A DNA stretch of 64,000 nt from Smittium mucronatum (GCA_001953115.1 LSSL01000161.1:70458-134457), one strand, 5' to 3'; shown: positions 50,978-64,000, counted from the stretch's first letter. Notes: a model not told the origin generated them from the sequence alone. Made by a program: numbers and translations.

Positions 50978-51844
50978 CTATGCTTGTTTTCCTTGAAACA
51001 GCACACTAACTCCGTTGTTTTCTTTGGTAGGTTCGCTAACCACCGTCGAAATTACACTACATTTGTCCATGACGGTTTCTAGTAATAGCTCAGTATTGTC
51101 ATTTAATCTGGCATTTCTGGAATTTCTCAAAATCTTCACCTGCACCCTGTGCCCGGCCTTCAAAAATTCTTCTAGCCGACTTAGCTTTACGCCTAAATCG
51201 TGAGTTCCGATGTTAGCACTTATCTGGAGATTCTTCAATTTAACGGCACCAACTCTTCTTTTTCCACTGTCAGGACTTTTCGCTACATTTGATTTTTTAG
51301 CTTGTTTCTCGCGTTCATACAAGTACTGCTTGCTGAACACTCTGCATAACATAGGATTACTATTGGGATCAACAACTTGAAGAACATGTTTACTTCGGTC
51401 CAATCGGAGTAATATATCGCTCAAGCGAACAGGAGCTTCAATCATTTTTCCATCTTGATCTATAAGTTTGATAAAATCGCCACGGATTTCCTCATTCCTA
51501 AGTGGTCTCTGTTGCAACTGAGGGGAGGTGCTTTTGAATCTGATTATAGATTTGATATTTAATCTTTTAAATCTAATATTGGACCGTAGAGCAGTGGTTG
51601 CTAGAAAATTTGAACTTTTCAAAAAGTGATGGTGGTTCTGTGAGGCAAACGATGATGTGAATGTTTTTTCAAGTGTAGGTCGAGATTTTGTTTTGATTTC
51701 TTTTGAAGTGAAAAAATTCAAAGCCCCTCTAAAAATCCTGGGTGTAGAGTTTGCAATATCAACTCCAGGGTATTTGATGCAAATGATTGACGGCATATGT
51801 GTGCATATTATTTTAGATATCGAAAGATCTACTGATCGAAACAT
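50978..51844 (-). CDS. Mitochondrial translation initiation factor IF-3
   Basis: Uninterrupted 288-aa frame. The N-terminal ~110 residues are rich in Ser, Lys, Arg and hydrophobic residues with few acids, as expected for a mitochondrial presequence and linker. The IF3-N domain begins at PLRNEEIRGDFIKLIDQDGK (residues 115-134) and ends near YLYEREKQAKKS. The IF3-C domain includes ISANIGTHDLGVKLSRLEEF (208-227) and LKAGHRVQVKILRNSR (228-243), matching 'IxxHDLxxKxxxxxxFLxxGxxVKVxLxxRGR'. IF-3 keeps the small ribosomal subunit free and checks start-codon pairing; the yeast mitochondrial counterpart is Aim23. The C-terminal extension beyond the domain is short. Nuclear-encoded and mitochondrion-targeted by inference. 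No intron is apparent. Confidence 0.85.
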   Translation of the reverse strand: MFRSVDLSISKIICTHMPSIICIKYPGVDIANSTPRIFRGALNFFTSKEIKTKSRPTLEKTFTSSFASQNHHHFLKSSNFLATTALRSNIRFKRLNIKSIIRFKSTSPQLQQRPLRNEEIRGDFIKLIDQDGKMIEAPVRLSDILLRLDRSKHVLQVVDPNSNPMLCRVFSKQYLYEREKQAKKSNVAKSPDSGKRRVGAVKLKNLQISANIGTHDLGVKLSRLEEFLKAGHRVQVKILRNSRNARLNDNTELLLETVMDKCSVISTVVSEPTKENNGVSVLFQGKQA

Positions 51845-53009
51845 TTTTATTTTCTTTCAATTGGGGGTGGATAAATAATTTTAAGAATTCTGTTCAAATA
51901 TGAATTAAATTTAAGCTTCGGCCTTCAAATCCCAAAGATTGACTATCACACTATATAATTTATGATCCATTAGTCCTTTCCAAATCAGATTTAAAAAATG
52001 GAAACTCGATTTGGATCTATCAGAAATTCAAAGCTGATGGATAAATAACTATAAGCTCGTTTCATTGGCGTCTACCCCAGTGCTCTTAAATAAAATAATT
52101 TATTGCTAGCAAATCAGTCTAAATTTAAACCTGGAACATGCTAAGGCAATAAATGCATCGAGTGGTTGATTATAACTTTATAAAGTATTGGTGAATTGAG
52201 ACTAAGGATTTTATGTAAAAAGCATAAATATTAACACGGGCAGATTAGTATAAAAATACCCTATAAATAGTGGATCAAACAAAAGAAGTTTTTCATGAGC
52301 ATTGAATAGGAAATTATCTTTCAATGCGTAATAACCCTGTCTCGAGAAAACCAAACCATCTCAACATATTTGTATAATATTTATGCTAATATACTTTATA
52401 TTCGGTAAACTTTTATATACTATTTGATGTTTAGTTATAATTCCGGGATAGGCCTTTTCAAGCTTTAGCAAATATAAAGTTGTGCAATATACACTTTATG
52501 AAGGAATATATAAAATTCTATTATGAGATCAGTAGCTTTTATTTCCTTTTAGTGCTAAAGAATCTTTAGATTAATTATAGGGGATTAAGCAAAAATACCA
52601 ATTTTTTTTTTAGTATCACGGAGTTTTATTGTAAGATAACTTCATTAAAAACTACACTAAAAAAATATGAAAAAAAGAAAAAGTCGTATAGAAAAGACTA
52701 TTATCCTAAATACAATAAGCTCCTCTGCCGGGCTACCGGCTGAGTACCTACGGATAAATGGTTCAATATACCAACCGAATGCAAAAATAGTAATGTTATA
52801 TAAAATAATTACAAAAATAGTCAAATTAAATTGATGGAGTTATATATTTAGCGAATGGAAACGATTTTACACAGAACTTCAGGAACTCTAAAGGATTTTC
52901 TAACAATATCAAAACACGTAATTTTCTTTTTTATTGGGCTAAATGTACCAAGTAAATGAGCTGCAGTAAATGTTGGAACGAATTACAAAAATGCGAGGTT
53001 CTCTTTGAG
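51845..53009. other. AT-rich region upstream of the IF-3 gene
   Basis: The promoter of the minus-strand IF-3 gene should lie in the first few hundred bases, without a recognisable motif. A small GC-rich hairpin (gccgggctaccggc, about 52726-52740) stands out. I see no gene. Confidence 0.5.
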
Positions 53010-53555
53010 AGTGGCCATTTGTTTAAAATGGTTGTATGACATTTCACCCCAAGACAAATGGCCCAAAGAAGTTTGGCCAAATGGACATTTCATCCAAAAA
53101 CATTTGGCTAGTTCCACCCATAGTAAAAATTTGTGTTTATACGAATTCTTTGTTAAATCTAGCACTTGTGTATTCAGGATTCGATGATTTGAGTTAGAAA
53201 CTCAAATATTTGTTGTCTTCTATCATAATGTTTTAATAAATAAACAAATTCGCTCTAATAGAGTATTTTTAGCAGCTTTTCAAGATTTTATATGGATTTT
53301 CTTTCTTATAAAGCCATGATATTATTTACAATTCATATTGTTAAAGATTTTATTATGTTTTGAAAAGATTGTTTTGATCGCGAAGTGAGTTATAGAAAAA
53401 AAAAAAGAATTCACCAATTTTCATTGCGTGATGTCTTCATTTGATGAAATATCCGTTGGGCGATATTTTCATTTGGTGAATTATCCATTGGGTCAATGTG
53501 CATTTGATGAAATGGTATTTGGGTCAAAAAATTGGGTCAAATGTCGCAGCACCGC
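53010..53555. mobile_element. Non-autonomous DNA transposon with inverted subterminal repeats
   Basis: The left side (53010-53110) carries copies of a motif close to GACATTTCA(T/C)CCAA and CAAATGG. The right side (53435-53555) carries at least five copies of the reverse complement (TTTGATGAAAT, TTTGGTGAATT, TTGGGTCAA). The two sides therefore face each other around about 320 bases of AT-rich non-coding DNA. The outermost right end reads gcagcaccgc and the left end begins near gtggccatttg. Arrays of this kind are known at the ends of several DNA transposon families. No transposase is present and no duplication was identified. The two 60-codon ORFs at 52983-53187 are shadows of the repeats. Confidence 0.55.
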
Positions 53556-54608
53556 TTAATATATATCTACTAATATCCTTATTTAGATATATGTTGCAGA
53601 ATTAAAGCATAAATCTATTGATTAATTCACAATATTAATTACAGAAACCATCTTTATTTGGCAAAATGAAGGTGTAGTAGGATTAGTAGATATTTATAAC
53701 TTTTATTGGTTTGGTTTTGATTAAACTTTATTTAGGCAATTGTTTAGAAGGTAAAAAACAGTCTTTTCTGGAAGGAATCTCTTATTTATCATAGTTTTTG
53801 TTTTCTTGATAAACTTTAACCCACATAAAAAGAAAACTAAAGATAATTAAAAAAATTTGGTTAATCAATTGGATTGGCTTAGAAACTTGGATTGAAATTT
53901 CTCTTATTCGCTGAATATATATTCATTTCGATTTATTCTGATTATTTTTACAATGAATTTAAAATTTAACTATTTTTGCAATTATTTCGAAAAAAGTGTT
54001 ATTTTTGCTTAATCCCCCTGATTATTTTATGAATTTTGGAGTTAATTTGTAGAAAAAATCTGGAAATTTCCACAAATTCTGTAAAATATTAAGAGAATAT
54101 ATTTTTTACCTTCCATTTTTGTCCGTAAATTTCCAGAAAATTAAAAGAAATAATTTCGAAACGAAAAGATTGGCTAATTTTTTTCTTTTGTCTAAAACTC
54201 AACTCAAATTTTTCGCTTTTAGTGTCCAGTTTCACGCAGTTTTAATAAATATCGGAGGTTCAAATGGACTAGAGTAAGAAATTTTCCAAAAAAATGATAT
54301 CAAATTATATAATATTATTTTTCATATAGTATTTTATGAGTCTCTTTATGAAAAATAAAAAAAATCAGTATTTTATGCCCAATAGTATTTAACAGAAAGA
54401 TTGCGTGAAGTGTAAATTTAAAATTAATTTTAGTTCATATAGATTACTTTTGGAAAATTTTCACGAATAACATATAGAAAAAAATTCACATATAACTAGA
54501 AACTTTGGGGCATTTCTCACAATTTTGAAAATAGTTATGAGTAAAATTCTGATCTTACATTGCAAAGAGTTTTATTTTATATACCAATATATAATCCTTG
54601 AACAAATT
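53556..54608. repeat. AT-rich region including the uninterrupted copy of the 47.7-kb repeat
   Basis: 54221-54400 is the inverted, MITE-free relative of the repeat at 47640-48040 (gtgtccagtttcacg, tcggaggttcaaatgga, ctagagtaag). The rest is AT-rich and has no supported gene. Confidence 0.6.
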
Positions 54609-54750
54609 CCCAGTGGGTACGGAGTGCTAGAGCTGCAGAGCGGAGCTGGGTAGGATATTTTTTTTAATTTTTTCAACTTTTTTTTTTAAATTTTTTAATA
54701 GTGTTTTTGTTCACTTTTATTAAGTTTAAAAATAAATTCTGCGTAAAATA
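54609..54750 (+). repeat. Dispersed repeat copy R4, uninterrupted
   Basis: cccagtgggtacggag, ctagagctgcagagcgg, a T-rich stretch, aatagtgtttttgttc, then taaaaataaattctgcg. It matches 18850-18956 plus 23231-23260, that is, R1 without the DIRS insertion. Confidence 0.7.
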
Positions 54751-54829
54751 AAATTAAAAAAAACTATAAAAAAAACTAATAGATAATCATGAAAATTTAA
54801 AACCAACTAATTGTTAAGGCCACAAGGAT

Positions 54830-55305
54830 ATTTTTAGTTGTGGCCAGATGGTGTTCATAATACAAATATTTAATTGGGGGGTTTTATTAGTATATTAAAG
54901 AATTCAAATTCAAAGTATAAATATAGTGCTTTTCATAACAAAAACCTCTTTTTCCACAGAAATAGAACCTTTTTTCATTCCAATAGGCCTTTTTTAAAAT
55001 TTTATGGGTTATTTTTTTTTGGTGAAAATATCAAGAGTTATTATCGGATTGAATAATTATTATACCAATCAAAAATCAAAAAATTAATAATACATAATAA
55101 AAATTAAATTCTAATCAAAATTTATATGTATTAATGTTCATAGGTGAAACTCGCTAATAATTTATAAGAATTACCCCACAGATTCAGAAAAAAAGTTCTA
55201 TTGGAATGAAAAAAAGGGTCTACTTATACCAAAAACATTGTAACAGCAGCTTATAGTTTAGATAGCGAATACATTTTCAGTTATGGCCAGATGGCGGAAA
55301 TAATA
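54830..55305. repeat. Cluster of short direct and inverted repeats
   Basis: A direct repeat tggccagatgg occurs at about 54842 and 55285. Between them an inverted pair (tagaaccttttttcattccaatag at about 54964-54987 and its complement at about 55198-55222) could fold around 210 bases. The layout resembles a small MITE-like insertion with its own palindrome. The ORF 54874-55056 lies inside and is not convincing. Confidence 0.5.
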
Positions 55306-55503
55306 CTGATTTTAAATTGATTTTTTTATTCTTATGTGAGTTTTGAATATTAATTTAATTTAAACCCCTGATTTTAGATTAAGGTTTTAAAGATTTAATT
55401 TGAAAAAACACATTTATTTTTTGTGATTTTTAAATTTTTACATTTGGATAATTAATTATTTATATCTTTTGTTTTAAAAAATGGATAATCTGATGGGATT
55501 TGA

Positions 55504-57120
55504 AATAAGTTGTCATATGATACAATCTGTGATATAAACTCAAACTCAAATCAAGATTCTGAGAGAGTTATAAATTTTCAACTAGAAAAATTTTACAAAC
55601 CTGAAAACGAGTATGATGAATCATTTGATTTAAAGTTAGTTAAATATTCAAATAATCGTGTTTAAAAAGATCGGAGAAATTATTTCAATATTCCACTCCA
55701 ATAAATAAAATTTTCTAGTTCCATTAATATCTCGAGTCATATTTTGGATCTAAGTTCTATTACTCCTTATAAAAATTTCAAACTATTTTTTGATCACGAG
55801 CTGTTGAAAGAGATTGCTATAAAATTCAATAAATAAATTGATTTCAAATTTAAAAATAAAAAATAATAACATAGACATAAGGTCTTCAACTTATTTCTGG
55901 AAATTAATCTACTTATGGGGATAAAGAAAATTCATCTATAAAAAATTATGGGACCTCAGATCCAAAATACACGATTAATATGTTTCAAACCTGGTGTATT
56001 CAAACTTCTTTATAACATAACATAACATCTAATTTTCATTTGGGTTGCGGATATAAATTTGGAAAAAAATACAATAAAATATTCAAAATCAGAATTTTTT
56101 TAACTAGAATTAATGAGAATTTTCAAAAAAAAAAAATCCAACCCTGGAGAAAATATATTCATCGATGAATCAATGAATCAATGATAAAATTCAGGGAAAA
56201 TTCATATTTCAGGCGTTTTATATCGAATAAACCTATAAAAAGGGGTTTCAAAGTTTGGGTTTTATCTGAAAAGACTGGGTAATGTTGGAAATTTTATGTA
56301 TATCAAGGTAAATCATTGATAAACATAGAAAAATATTTAGGTTTTGGTATATTTTAAAAAAATCTATCTTCAGATCTTAAATCAACCAATAAAAATATTT
56401 TATTCTACAGATATCTTACTTCTATCGAACTTATCGAGTATCTTTAGGAAAAAAATATCTATTCATGTGAAATAATTTGTTCCAAAAAGAGATTTCTACC
56501 AAAATTCAAAAACAAAATATCGATATAAAAGTATGAGCAGGGTTGGTGTGAATCTTTAGATGGAACTTCTGTGATAAAATTTGTGTAAAATGAACCGATT
56601 TGATGCTTTTTAATTTTTACAAACCAAGAGGTATAAATATAGGTAGTAGATCTCAATATGATGGAGGTAAATTAAAAGTGATTCTTCCGTCTTCAATCAC
56701 TAAATAAAATAAAAAAAGATAATTTGTTGATAAACTAGATCAAATAAAAAGGCGTTATGAAATCAACAGAAAAAGTCTGAAAATTTGAACAATTTTTTAT
56801 TTTTTGGGTGTGTGTGTGATAAAAACTTTCACAATATATAAAGATATTTATTAAAAATGAATGACTTTTCTACGTAACATCTTTGCACTTTGGGATAAAA
56901 TCGATACATGAAACAGTACGTGAAAGTTAATCTACACCCTTAATCATTTCTAAACAGCGAAAAAGAAAAAAAAGAAAAGGAAGATTAACCGAAAGCAGAT
57001 ATACTAACAGATAAAATAAATTTTTCAATTAAATTAAAAAGGAGAAGCCGCCATTTATTTAGCAACAAAAAAAGCGTGTTAGAGCTAGGTGGAAGTGTAG
57101 CTTATGCAAATTCATTGTTT
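55504..57120 (+). pseudogene. Decayed piggyBac (DDE_Tnp_1_7) transposase
   Basis: Plus strand, frames interrupted by many stops and shifts. In order: an acidic N-terminus (about 55504-55665); SITPYKNFKLFFDHELLKEI (about 55756-55815), the family's 'TPxxyFxLFFddeLl' entry motif; NLFLEINLLMGI (about 55890-55925), its 'FLGLLLLMGI'; SNPGENIFIDESM (56137-56175), the conserved 'PGxxxSIDESM' with one catalytic Asp; KGVSKFGFYLKR, its 'RGFKxWxLxxKTG'; SLDGTSVIKFV near 56560; and RVRARWKCSLC with CKF at about 57065-57110, the C-terminal Cys-rich region. Family knowledge: cut-and-paste transposase targeting TTAA. Terminal repeats were not identified. Completely non-functional. Confidence 0.72.
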
Positions 57121-57445
57121 TCATTAATACAATAAAAAAAAATTGAGTCAATTGATATCATAAACCAAAAAAAAATCCAAAAGATAATAGCATACGTTTA
57201 AAAAAATCTTATTAAAATAAAAAAAAGTAAGATATTAATAAAAGTATTCAAAAAATTAAAAAAATTGAAATCAAAATAAAATTTTCAGAGAATTAATAAT
57301 GATTTAAGGATATTTGAAAAATAATATATATATTTTTTTCAATATAATATTTTCCCATTATTATGAGAATAAAATTAAGTTATTATAATTGTTTCTGTAG
57401 TACTTATAATGATTTCAATGCTAGCAGTTGATTTACTAGTGCTAT
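57121..57445. other. AT-rich spacer before the microsatellite
   Basis: No gene or recognisable repeat apart from short A and T runs. Confidence 0.5.
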
Positions 57446-58250
<805 letters not shown>

Positions 58251-58313
58251 ATTTTTTAGTCAATTTGGGATTTTATGTTATATTGTATGTATTAAAATAT
58301 ATTATTTGATTTA

Positions 58314-58740
58314 TCATTCGATGTAATATATGATGTAATAATCGATGTAGTTTTTGAAAAATTGGTTTTTTTATTAGTTGATGTACCATATGACTTATTA
58401 ATTGATGTAATTTTTGGAAAATTTATTGATTCATTAGTTGATGTAGTTATTGATATATCAGTTGGTGTATCAGTTGATTTAATATGGCGATATTAATTGA
58501 TTTAATTGTTGAAATATCGATTAATATATTAGTTGGTGTAGTATTGATATAGTAATTGGTATAATAGTTGAAGGATTGATTGATGTATTATTTTAAATAT
58601 TGATTGATATATCATTTGATATATTACCTGGTTTGATAGTTGATAAATTAGTTGATGTAACATTTGATTTTTTATTTGATGTGGTGTTTGATGTATCGAT
58701 TTCAGCATTTTAAGATGTGTTATTTGTGTGGTGTTTGATT
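58314..58740. repeat. Degenerate 12-nt minisatellite (consensus like ATTAGTTGATGT)
   Basis: About 35 diverged units containing TTGATGTA or TTGATATA, with a period close to 12 and occasional 9- or 15-base spacings. Because the period is a multiple of three, all frames stay open for long stretches: plus-strand V-D-V-x repeats, and minus-strand T-S-x-x or H-Q repeats of up to about 70 codons. The array begins about 60 bases after the (TAG)n tract. It could be plain minisatellite or the relic of a repeat-coding surface-protein gene. Confidence 0.7.
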
Positions 58741-61700
58741 CAATATAAAACGTTAATTACGGTTTTGCACTTGTTTTATTGGCGAGTGTATTTAAATTAA
58801 AGAGTAAAATTCTAGATAAATCGCGAATCATGGTTACTATTTTCAAAAAAATGAAATTTCAGTCCAAAAACTCAAAAAAATACCTATAAATTTTTAAAAA
58901 AAAAACAAAAAAAACAAATTTTATAACATTTTATTTGAAAAATTGGAAATATAGCTATATATTACTATATAATTTAAAATATATTTCTATAAATATAATT
59001 ATGGTTTATGATTTTAATAATTTCCAAATTGTCTCATTATTTATAATTTTTATGTTTTTTATTATGAGATATTCATACACTTTGAAAATAAAAATAAAAA
59101 TCATTATCTTCATGACATGAAACATTATAATACATGAGTCACATTTTCAAATTATTATGAAAATCGAATTTCTTATATTTAGATAAAAATTTAGATAATT
59201 TTTGAAATTTTTTTTACACTTTTCCAATATATTATATCTTTTTTTAGCCTTGGATTTTATCATTTATATTATTTTTAGATAAAGCATTTGGATATTAATA
59301 AAATATCCGAAAGAAAATTTTTTTTAAAAGGGTTAAAAAATGATTTTATTTTTTGTCAAATTTATGTTAATGGTGATTAAACTTCATCCATTTTATGATT
59401 CATTATATTAAATTTTAAAATCAATTAATTGATCAATTTTTGCTTCAGAAAGTCAAAAACTCACTCTTTAATGCTTAGTGATTTTTTCCATCTTGATAAA
59501 ATGTTTTTCTAGATATTTTTAACATAATAAAAAACAAAAAAACACCGAAAACTCCCTTTTTTGTGTAAGAAATATATTGATAAGAGTTTAATTATGTAAA
59601 AAAATTATATCTCTTAAATACAAGATAATTTATATTTTTGAAACGTGCCACGAAAGTTATATTGAAATAAAAACACAAAATGTGAGCCAAATTATCACGC
59701 TAATATAAATTGAAAAAAATACAGATTAGGTGTTTACTTTTTAAAGCGATTTATACATCATCTTTATTCTATTTTATTAAAAATTATTATCAATGTATTT
59801 GGAAATATGTTGTTTTATAAGGATTAATATTAATTTAACGATGATAGTTAAAAATAATAATAAGGAAAAATAAGATATTTTTATAACTAGGTGATCAAAA
59901 AAAAATCCAAATTTTTTTGATTTTTTAAGCCAAAATTCCTATTTTTCAACTAATTATAAAAAAAATGGCAATTATTCACAAAAAATCTGATTTTATGTCT
60001 ATATTTTAATCTCAATTTTTTATAATAATAAATTCAGAGGCACTAAAAGAAATTATGCAAAAATTTTAATTGATTTTTTTTTTACAAGAAAAAGTTTTTT
60101 TAAAATTATCTGCAGTATATTATTTAGCGAATTTTTTGCAATAATTGCAAAGCTTGTTACGTTTTAAATTTAAAAAACAGAGAAACTAAAAAAGGGATTT
60201 TAGATCGATAGATTTTAATTTTTTTTTAATTTTAGATGTTTTAAAATCACATAAATACTAAAAAAATATAAAGTTACATAAAAAATTATTTTAAAAGCTT
60301 TATCTTAATATAATTTAAAATAAATAAAAAAAGTAAAGATAGTTTTGATAGTTTTTATTAAAAATGATGTAAATGAAATTTTTTTTTTATTAAAATGTCT
60401 TGGTTTTTTGGAATTTTTAAAAGTAGAAGTGAAAAAGGGAAGGGGAAAAGGAGAAAAGAGAATAAAAAATTCACAACGTATTTTCATCATCCTAACTACA
60501 TTAATTTTATCTTTTGATTCAGCGATTTTTTTTACAATAATTGCTAAAATATAAAAATAATAACTCCCCATTGTTTTTCACACGATATAATTGTTTATTA
60601 AAACGTTTATATATTCAAATCCCTGTGTGTAACATCAAATTCATCAAATATTTTACAAAAATATGCAACAATTGATATGCTTTTTATTGAGCTAATAACT
60701 ATATTCCCAATATAAGTCACAATTTATATTAAATTTTATCATATTATATTCTTTTAAATTCCAAATCAGGATATATGTGTAGCTATTTTATTTATTTTTT
60801 CGATAATAATCATTATCCGCGATTTGTAAAAATATTCAATCTCTGAATATTTTATTACTGATTATTAAGATTGATACACTTTTTTATTTACTGAAATTAT
60901 ACCATAAAAATTCACTGATATAAAATTTTTTAAATTTATGCGCTTTATATAGGATTGATGTTACGTTTTCATAGCCACCCGCAAAGACGAGTTTCATTTC
61001 ACTCTTCCAATATTTCTTTTCAATAGTTTTTTTTTCAATAGGATAATAACCTAAGCACACAAAAAATGACCCTATAAAAAAATTTATACATAAAATTAAT
61101 ATACAATCAATTTTTTAGTAATTTTTTCTAGCTAAAATATGATTACATAATTCACCAACAGGAGTTTTTGGTATAAAAAAATGCTTCATTTTTTTAAAAT
61201 TCATGCAGACCTCCCTAGATAAGGAAGATTTAAGCTATAATAAATTGCCAAAAATGTTTTGTAAAAGTGACTATTTATTCATTATACAAAGATTGAGTCG
61301 AATAGAAAATGCCATTTTTAACCCTTCATAATATGTGGCTAAAATATTCAATTCACTGTAATTCTTAATAATTTGATGAGCCTAGTTAAACATCAAATAA
61401 AAAATGATAAACAGTTAAAAAAAAGGTTCCAGAGTATTGCTGGGTCCCAAAACAGAATGAGAAATATACAGTTGTTTTTTTGGAACAGAGAATGAGTAAA
61501 TAAAATAAAATAAACTGTTCAATAAAGCCTGTAAACAATTCTTTGATTAAATTTCTTGAAATTACTGGACAGAAAATATTATGTTCATATCTTCTAAAAA
61601 TTGCGGAATTTTCCAGGTTTCATATATATTTTTTAGTTTTTGTGGTAAAATTTTTTTTATTAAATTTGTGATTATTGCATATATTTATCAAAAAAATAGC

Positions 61701-64000
61701 AGGAGATAGAAGCTCTGCTCTTTAAATCAAATTACTAAATTAACCATAATAATAACAATTTTCGTAATTTAATCTTTTCTTAATCTTTGGGGTAGCCCGT
61801 GGCGAGTTTAAATTTATAATCCATTATTATCAATTTGATATTTTTAATTATTTAGTTTTTATAGTGCTAATGCGATGGATGTAACACATTTTAAATGATA
61901 AAAGTGAAAATATACAATAAATCTGTATTTTTTTTGCTCAGACTTCAATACAATGCATCTATTAAAAGAAAAAATAATAATATAAATTTAGAATAAATTT
62001 TTTAAAATAAATATAAAGATTGTTTAATAACTTTTTTTTTAAATCACTGAATTTTATTATAAGATAAATTTATTAAATTATATATAATTTTAAAAAATAA
62101 TTATAATTAAACCACATCAAATTTGTTTTTTTTTTAGGAAGAAAATCACTAATGAAATTTAATTAAATTCAATAAATGAGTATTTCATGAAGAGGATCGA
62201 TTGGGATGAATAATAGAAATATGAGAAGTGCGTTAATACAGTAAATCAGTGATAAAAAAAAATTCGTATAAAAATATATATAAAAAAACTTAATTTTCTT
62301 AAAAAAAGAAAAGAAAATGGAGTTATTTTAAAATAAGAATAAAAATATTCACTCCCACCCGCTTAAATTTGGTGAATTATTTGAATAAAGCCATAAAAAT
62401 ACATTTGAATTTTACAAATATTCTTTTTTTTTTCTATGAATAGTTCGCCATAATAATAAAATAAGATCAATTTTCTTTCTAAAAGTCAAAATTAATAGAT
62501 ATAAATATTGAAGGTTTTGACATCAGACATCCAAAATATATAAAAAACAAGTGAGCTTGATAAAAAAACTAGACTGGAGAACAGGGTTTAAATTTAACCA
62601 CTATTTAGACTAAAAGCTTACTCAAACATCCTGAGAACTGAAACTGAAATTTCAATCCTATTTTAGGCTTTCTTTTAATTTTTTCTAGTAGATGTAGAGG
62701 TGAATATTTTTTTTTTACAATTGTATATAATTTATATTAATCCTACTGATAGTACAAAAAAATCGAAAGTCTTTAATACCAGTGGATTGATCTTATTCTA
62801 GATTTAGCATATGTATCACTTTAATTAATCTCAGTATAACCATCCCTTAAAAAGATGACTGTTTACAACTATGAAGCGAGGAATTTTATTTTTTTGCAAA
62901 TAAAACCAGTGGAAACCAGAATTATTTTTTTTGCATTTTGCTCAGGTATTAATATTTTTGTCTATAGGCCAACATGCTAATACCTTAGGAAGTTTGGTTG
63001 GCATATAGTATCTGAATACTAAATCAAGTATTAAATTTTTTTAAACGAATGGCTAGGTATCCATAGATTTAATTCGATATTTTTTATAAAAAGATAACTT
63101 GTTTGAATTTCTAATTCTTTATGACATTTTAATAGAATTAATAAAAATAATTCCTTCATTAAAAAAGTCTAATTTTCCACCTTCAATTTCATATAAAATC
63201 AGCCAAGGTTTGAAGAACTCCATAACAGCAAATTTTTGGATGGTATTTAAAGTATTTTATCAGAATAAAATGGAATATAATCAGCTAGTAATTTACTTAT
63301 TCTCCTTTTTCTAATTAATTTAACAACGGATCACTCGGATATACTTCCATCTCCCCTAAACTAGGATTTACTATTTTTTTTTCAAAAATAATTATAATCT
63401 ACCCAATAGCATGTAGTGTTTTCGCACTTGAAAAAAACTGCGGGTAATAAAAAAATTTTCGTATGAAATAGTTATCATGGGCCAAATTTAAAGTATAATT
63501 AGTAAGAATTTAAATAAAAAAATTGGGATGATTTTATGAATTATTTTTTACATATTATCACACCCTTTTTTTAAAATTTTAAAAGTGGCAATATTAATTA
63601 TTTACCTCCAACTTTATTTAAAAATTAAAAGAATATTAGAATAAAAATATTGGGAAGAGGTATATAGATACTTGAATATATATATATATATATAGGTTCA
63701 GGAAGAAATGTTCGGATCCTTATTATTTGGGCCAAATATTTTGAAATGTCTTATCGTCACTACATTGCAAATTATCACTAAAAAAATAGGAGCGGCATTC
63801 AGTGCTTTCATTAAAATTTCATTTTGTTTTTCTATTCTTTTTTGGTAAATTGTAAAATCGAGTCAAATCAAGTGAATCTGTACCAAATAGTGTTTATGAA
63901 AATCAAACATTAATTTATTAGTCAAATTAAGTTAAAAAATCAATTTTGGTAAAAATTAGTAAATTTTATATCAGATTAAGTAAAAAAAGTATAATAACTT
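58741..64000. other. AT-rich region to the right edge, nothing recognised
   Basis: No supported gene. The ORFs at 58935-59120 and 60305-60571 (both strands) are low-complexity. The frame at 63099-63314 starts with TTG and has fairly protein-like composition (LKKSNFPPSISYKISQGLKN) but no recognised domain; it may be another relic. (TA)n lies at about 63678-63696. A 17-base resemblance to the start of 5.8S rRNA at 63318 is not extended. Confidence 0.5.

Noticed and set aside
52726..52780. tRNA-like GC-rich hairpin segment
   Set aside because: A single hairpin and a ggttcaa motif are present but the cloverleaf cannot be completed.
58935..60571. Small ORFs rich in Ile, Lys, Phe and Tyr
   Set aside because: Their composition is that of AT-rich non-coding DNA and overlapping frames occur on both strands.
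63318..63336. Resemblance to the start of 5.8S rRNA (aacaacggatcactcgg)
   Set aside because: Only about 17 bases match and the following sequence does not continue the 5.8S gene. No flanking ITS, 18S or 28S sequence is visible.

Overview
The window is nuclear DNA of a very AT-rich eukaryote, most likely a fungus. Three intact host genes are visible: a Bud6/Aip3 polarity protein, a triose-phosphate-type membrane transporter and a mitochondrial initiation factor IF-3. Two of them carry short GT-AG introns of 65 and 133 nt. The best-preserved mobile element is a DIRS-like tyrosine-recombinase retrotransposon whose reading frames resemble those I recall from Harpellales gut fungi (Smittium, Zancudomyces). 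That placement is from memory, not from a search.

Layout. 1-330: a GC-richer edge of an unidentified, probably mobile, element. 331-13439: AT-rich DNA with no gene I can support. 13440-14560: a decayed coding relic, possibly Ty1/copia. 14805-18073: the BUD6-like gene (two exons, 1067 aa). 18850-23260: a nested insertion in which a degenerate DIRS element (minus strand; gag-like, RT, RNase H, tyrosine recombinase; inverted terminal repeats and an internal complementary region) sits inside a dispersed repeat. 24430-25775: a long inverted-repeat element. 28313-28988 and 46095-46961: two decayed Mutator-like (MULE) transposases on the minus strand, each preceded by a FLYWCH-like zinc finger. 30353-34203: three further broken open frames. 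47770-47995: a pogo-like MITE flanked by TA. 49216-51844: convergent transporter and IF-3 genes. 53010-53555: a non-autonomous element with subterminal repeats. 55504-57120: a decayed piggyBac transposase. 57446-58250: a (TAG)n microsatellite containing a 621-base assembly gap, followed by a degenerate 12-nt minisatellite to about 58740. 58741-64000: AT-rich DNA.

The picture is a repeat-rich, gene-poor compartment in which isolated housekeeping genes stand among transposons at different stages of decay. No operon logic applies and the host genes show no functional linkage. I found no CRISPR array, rRNA or convincing tRNA. The most informative structures are the nested DIRS insertion with its complementary-region architecture, two insertions for which a related uninterrupted copy lies in the same window, and several transposase relics in DNA that first looks empty.
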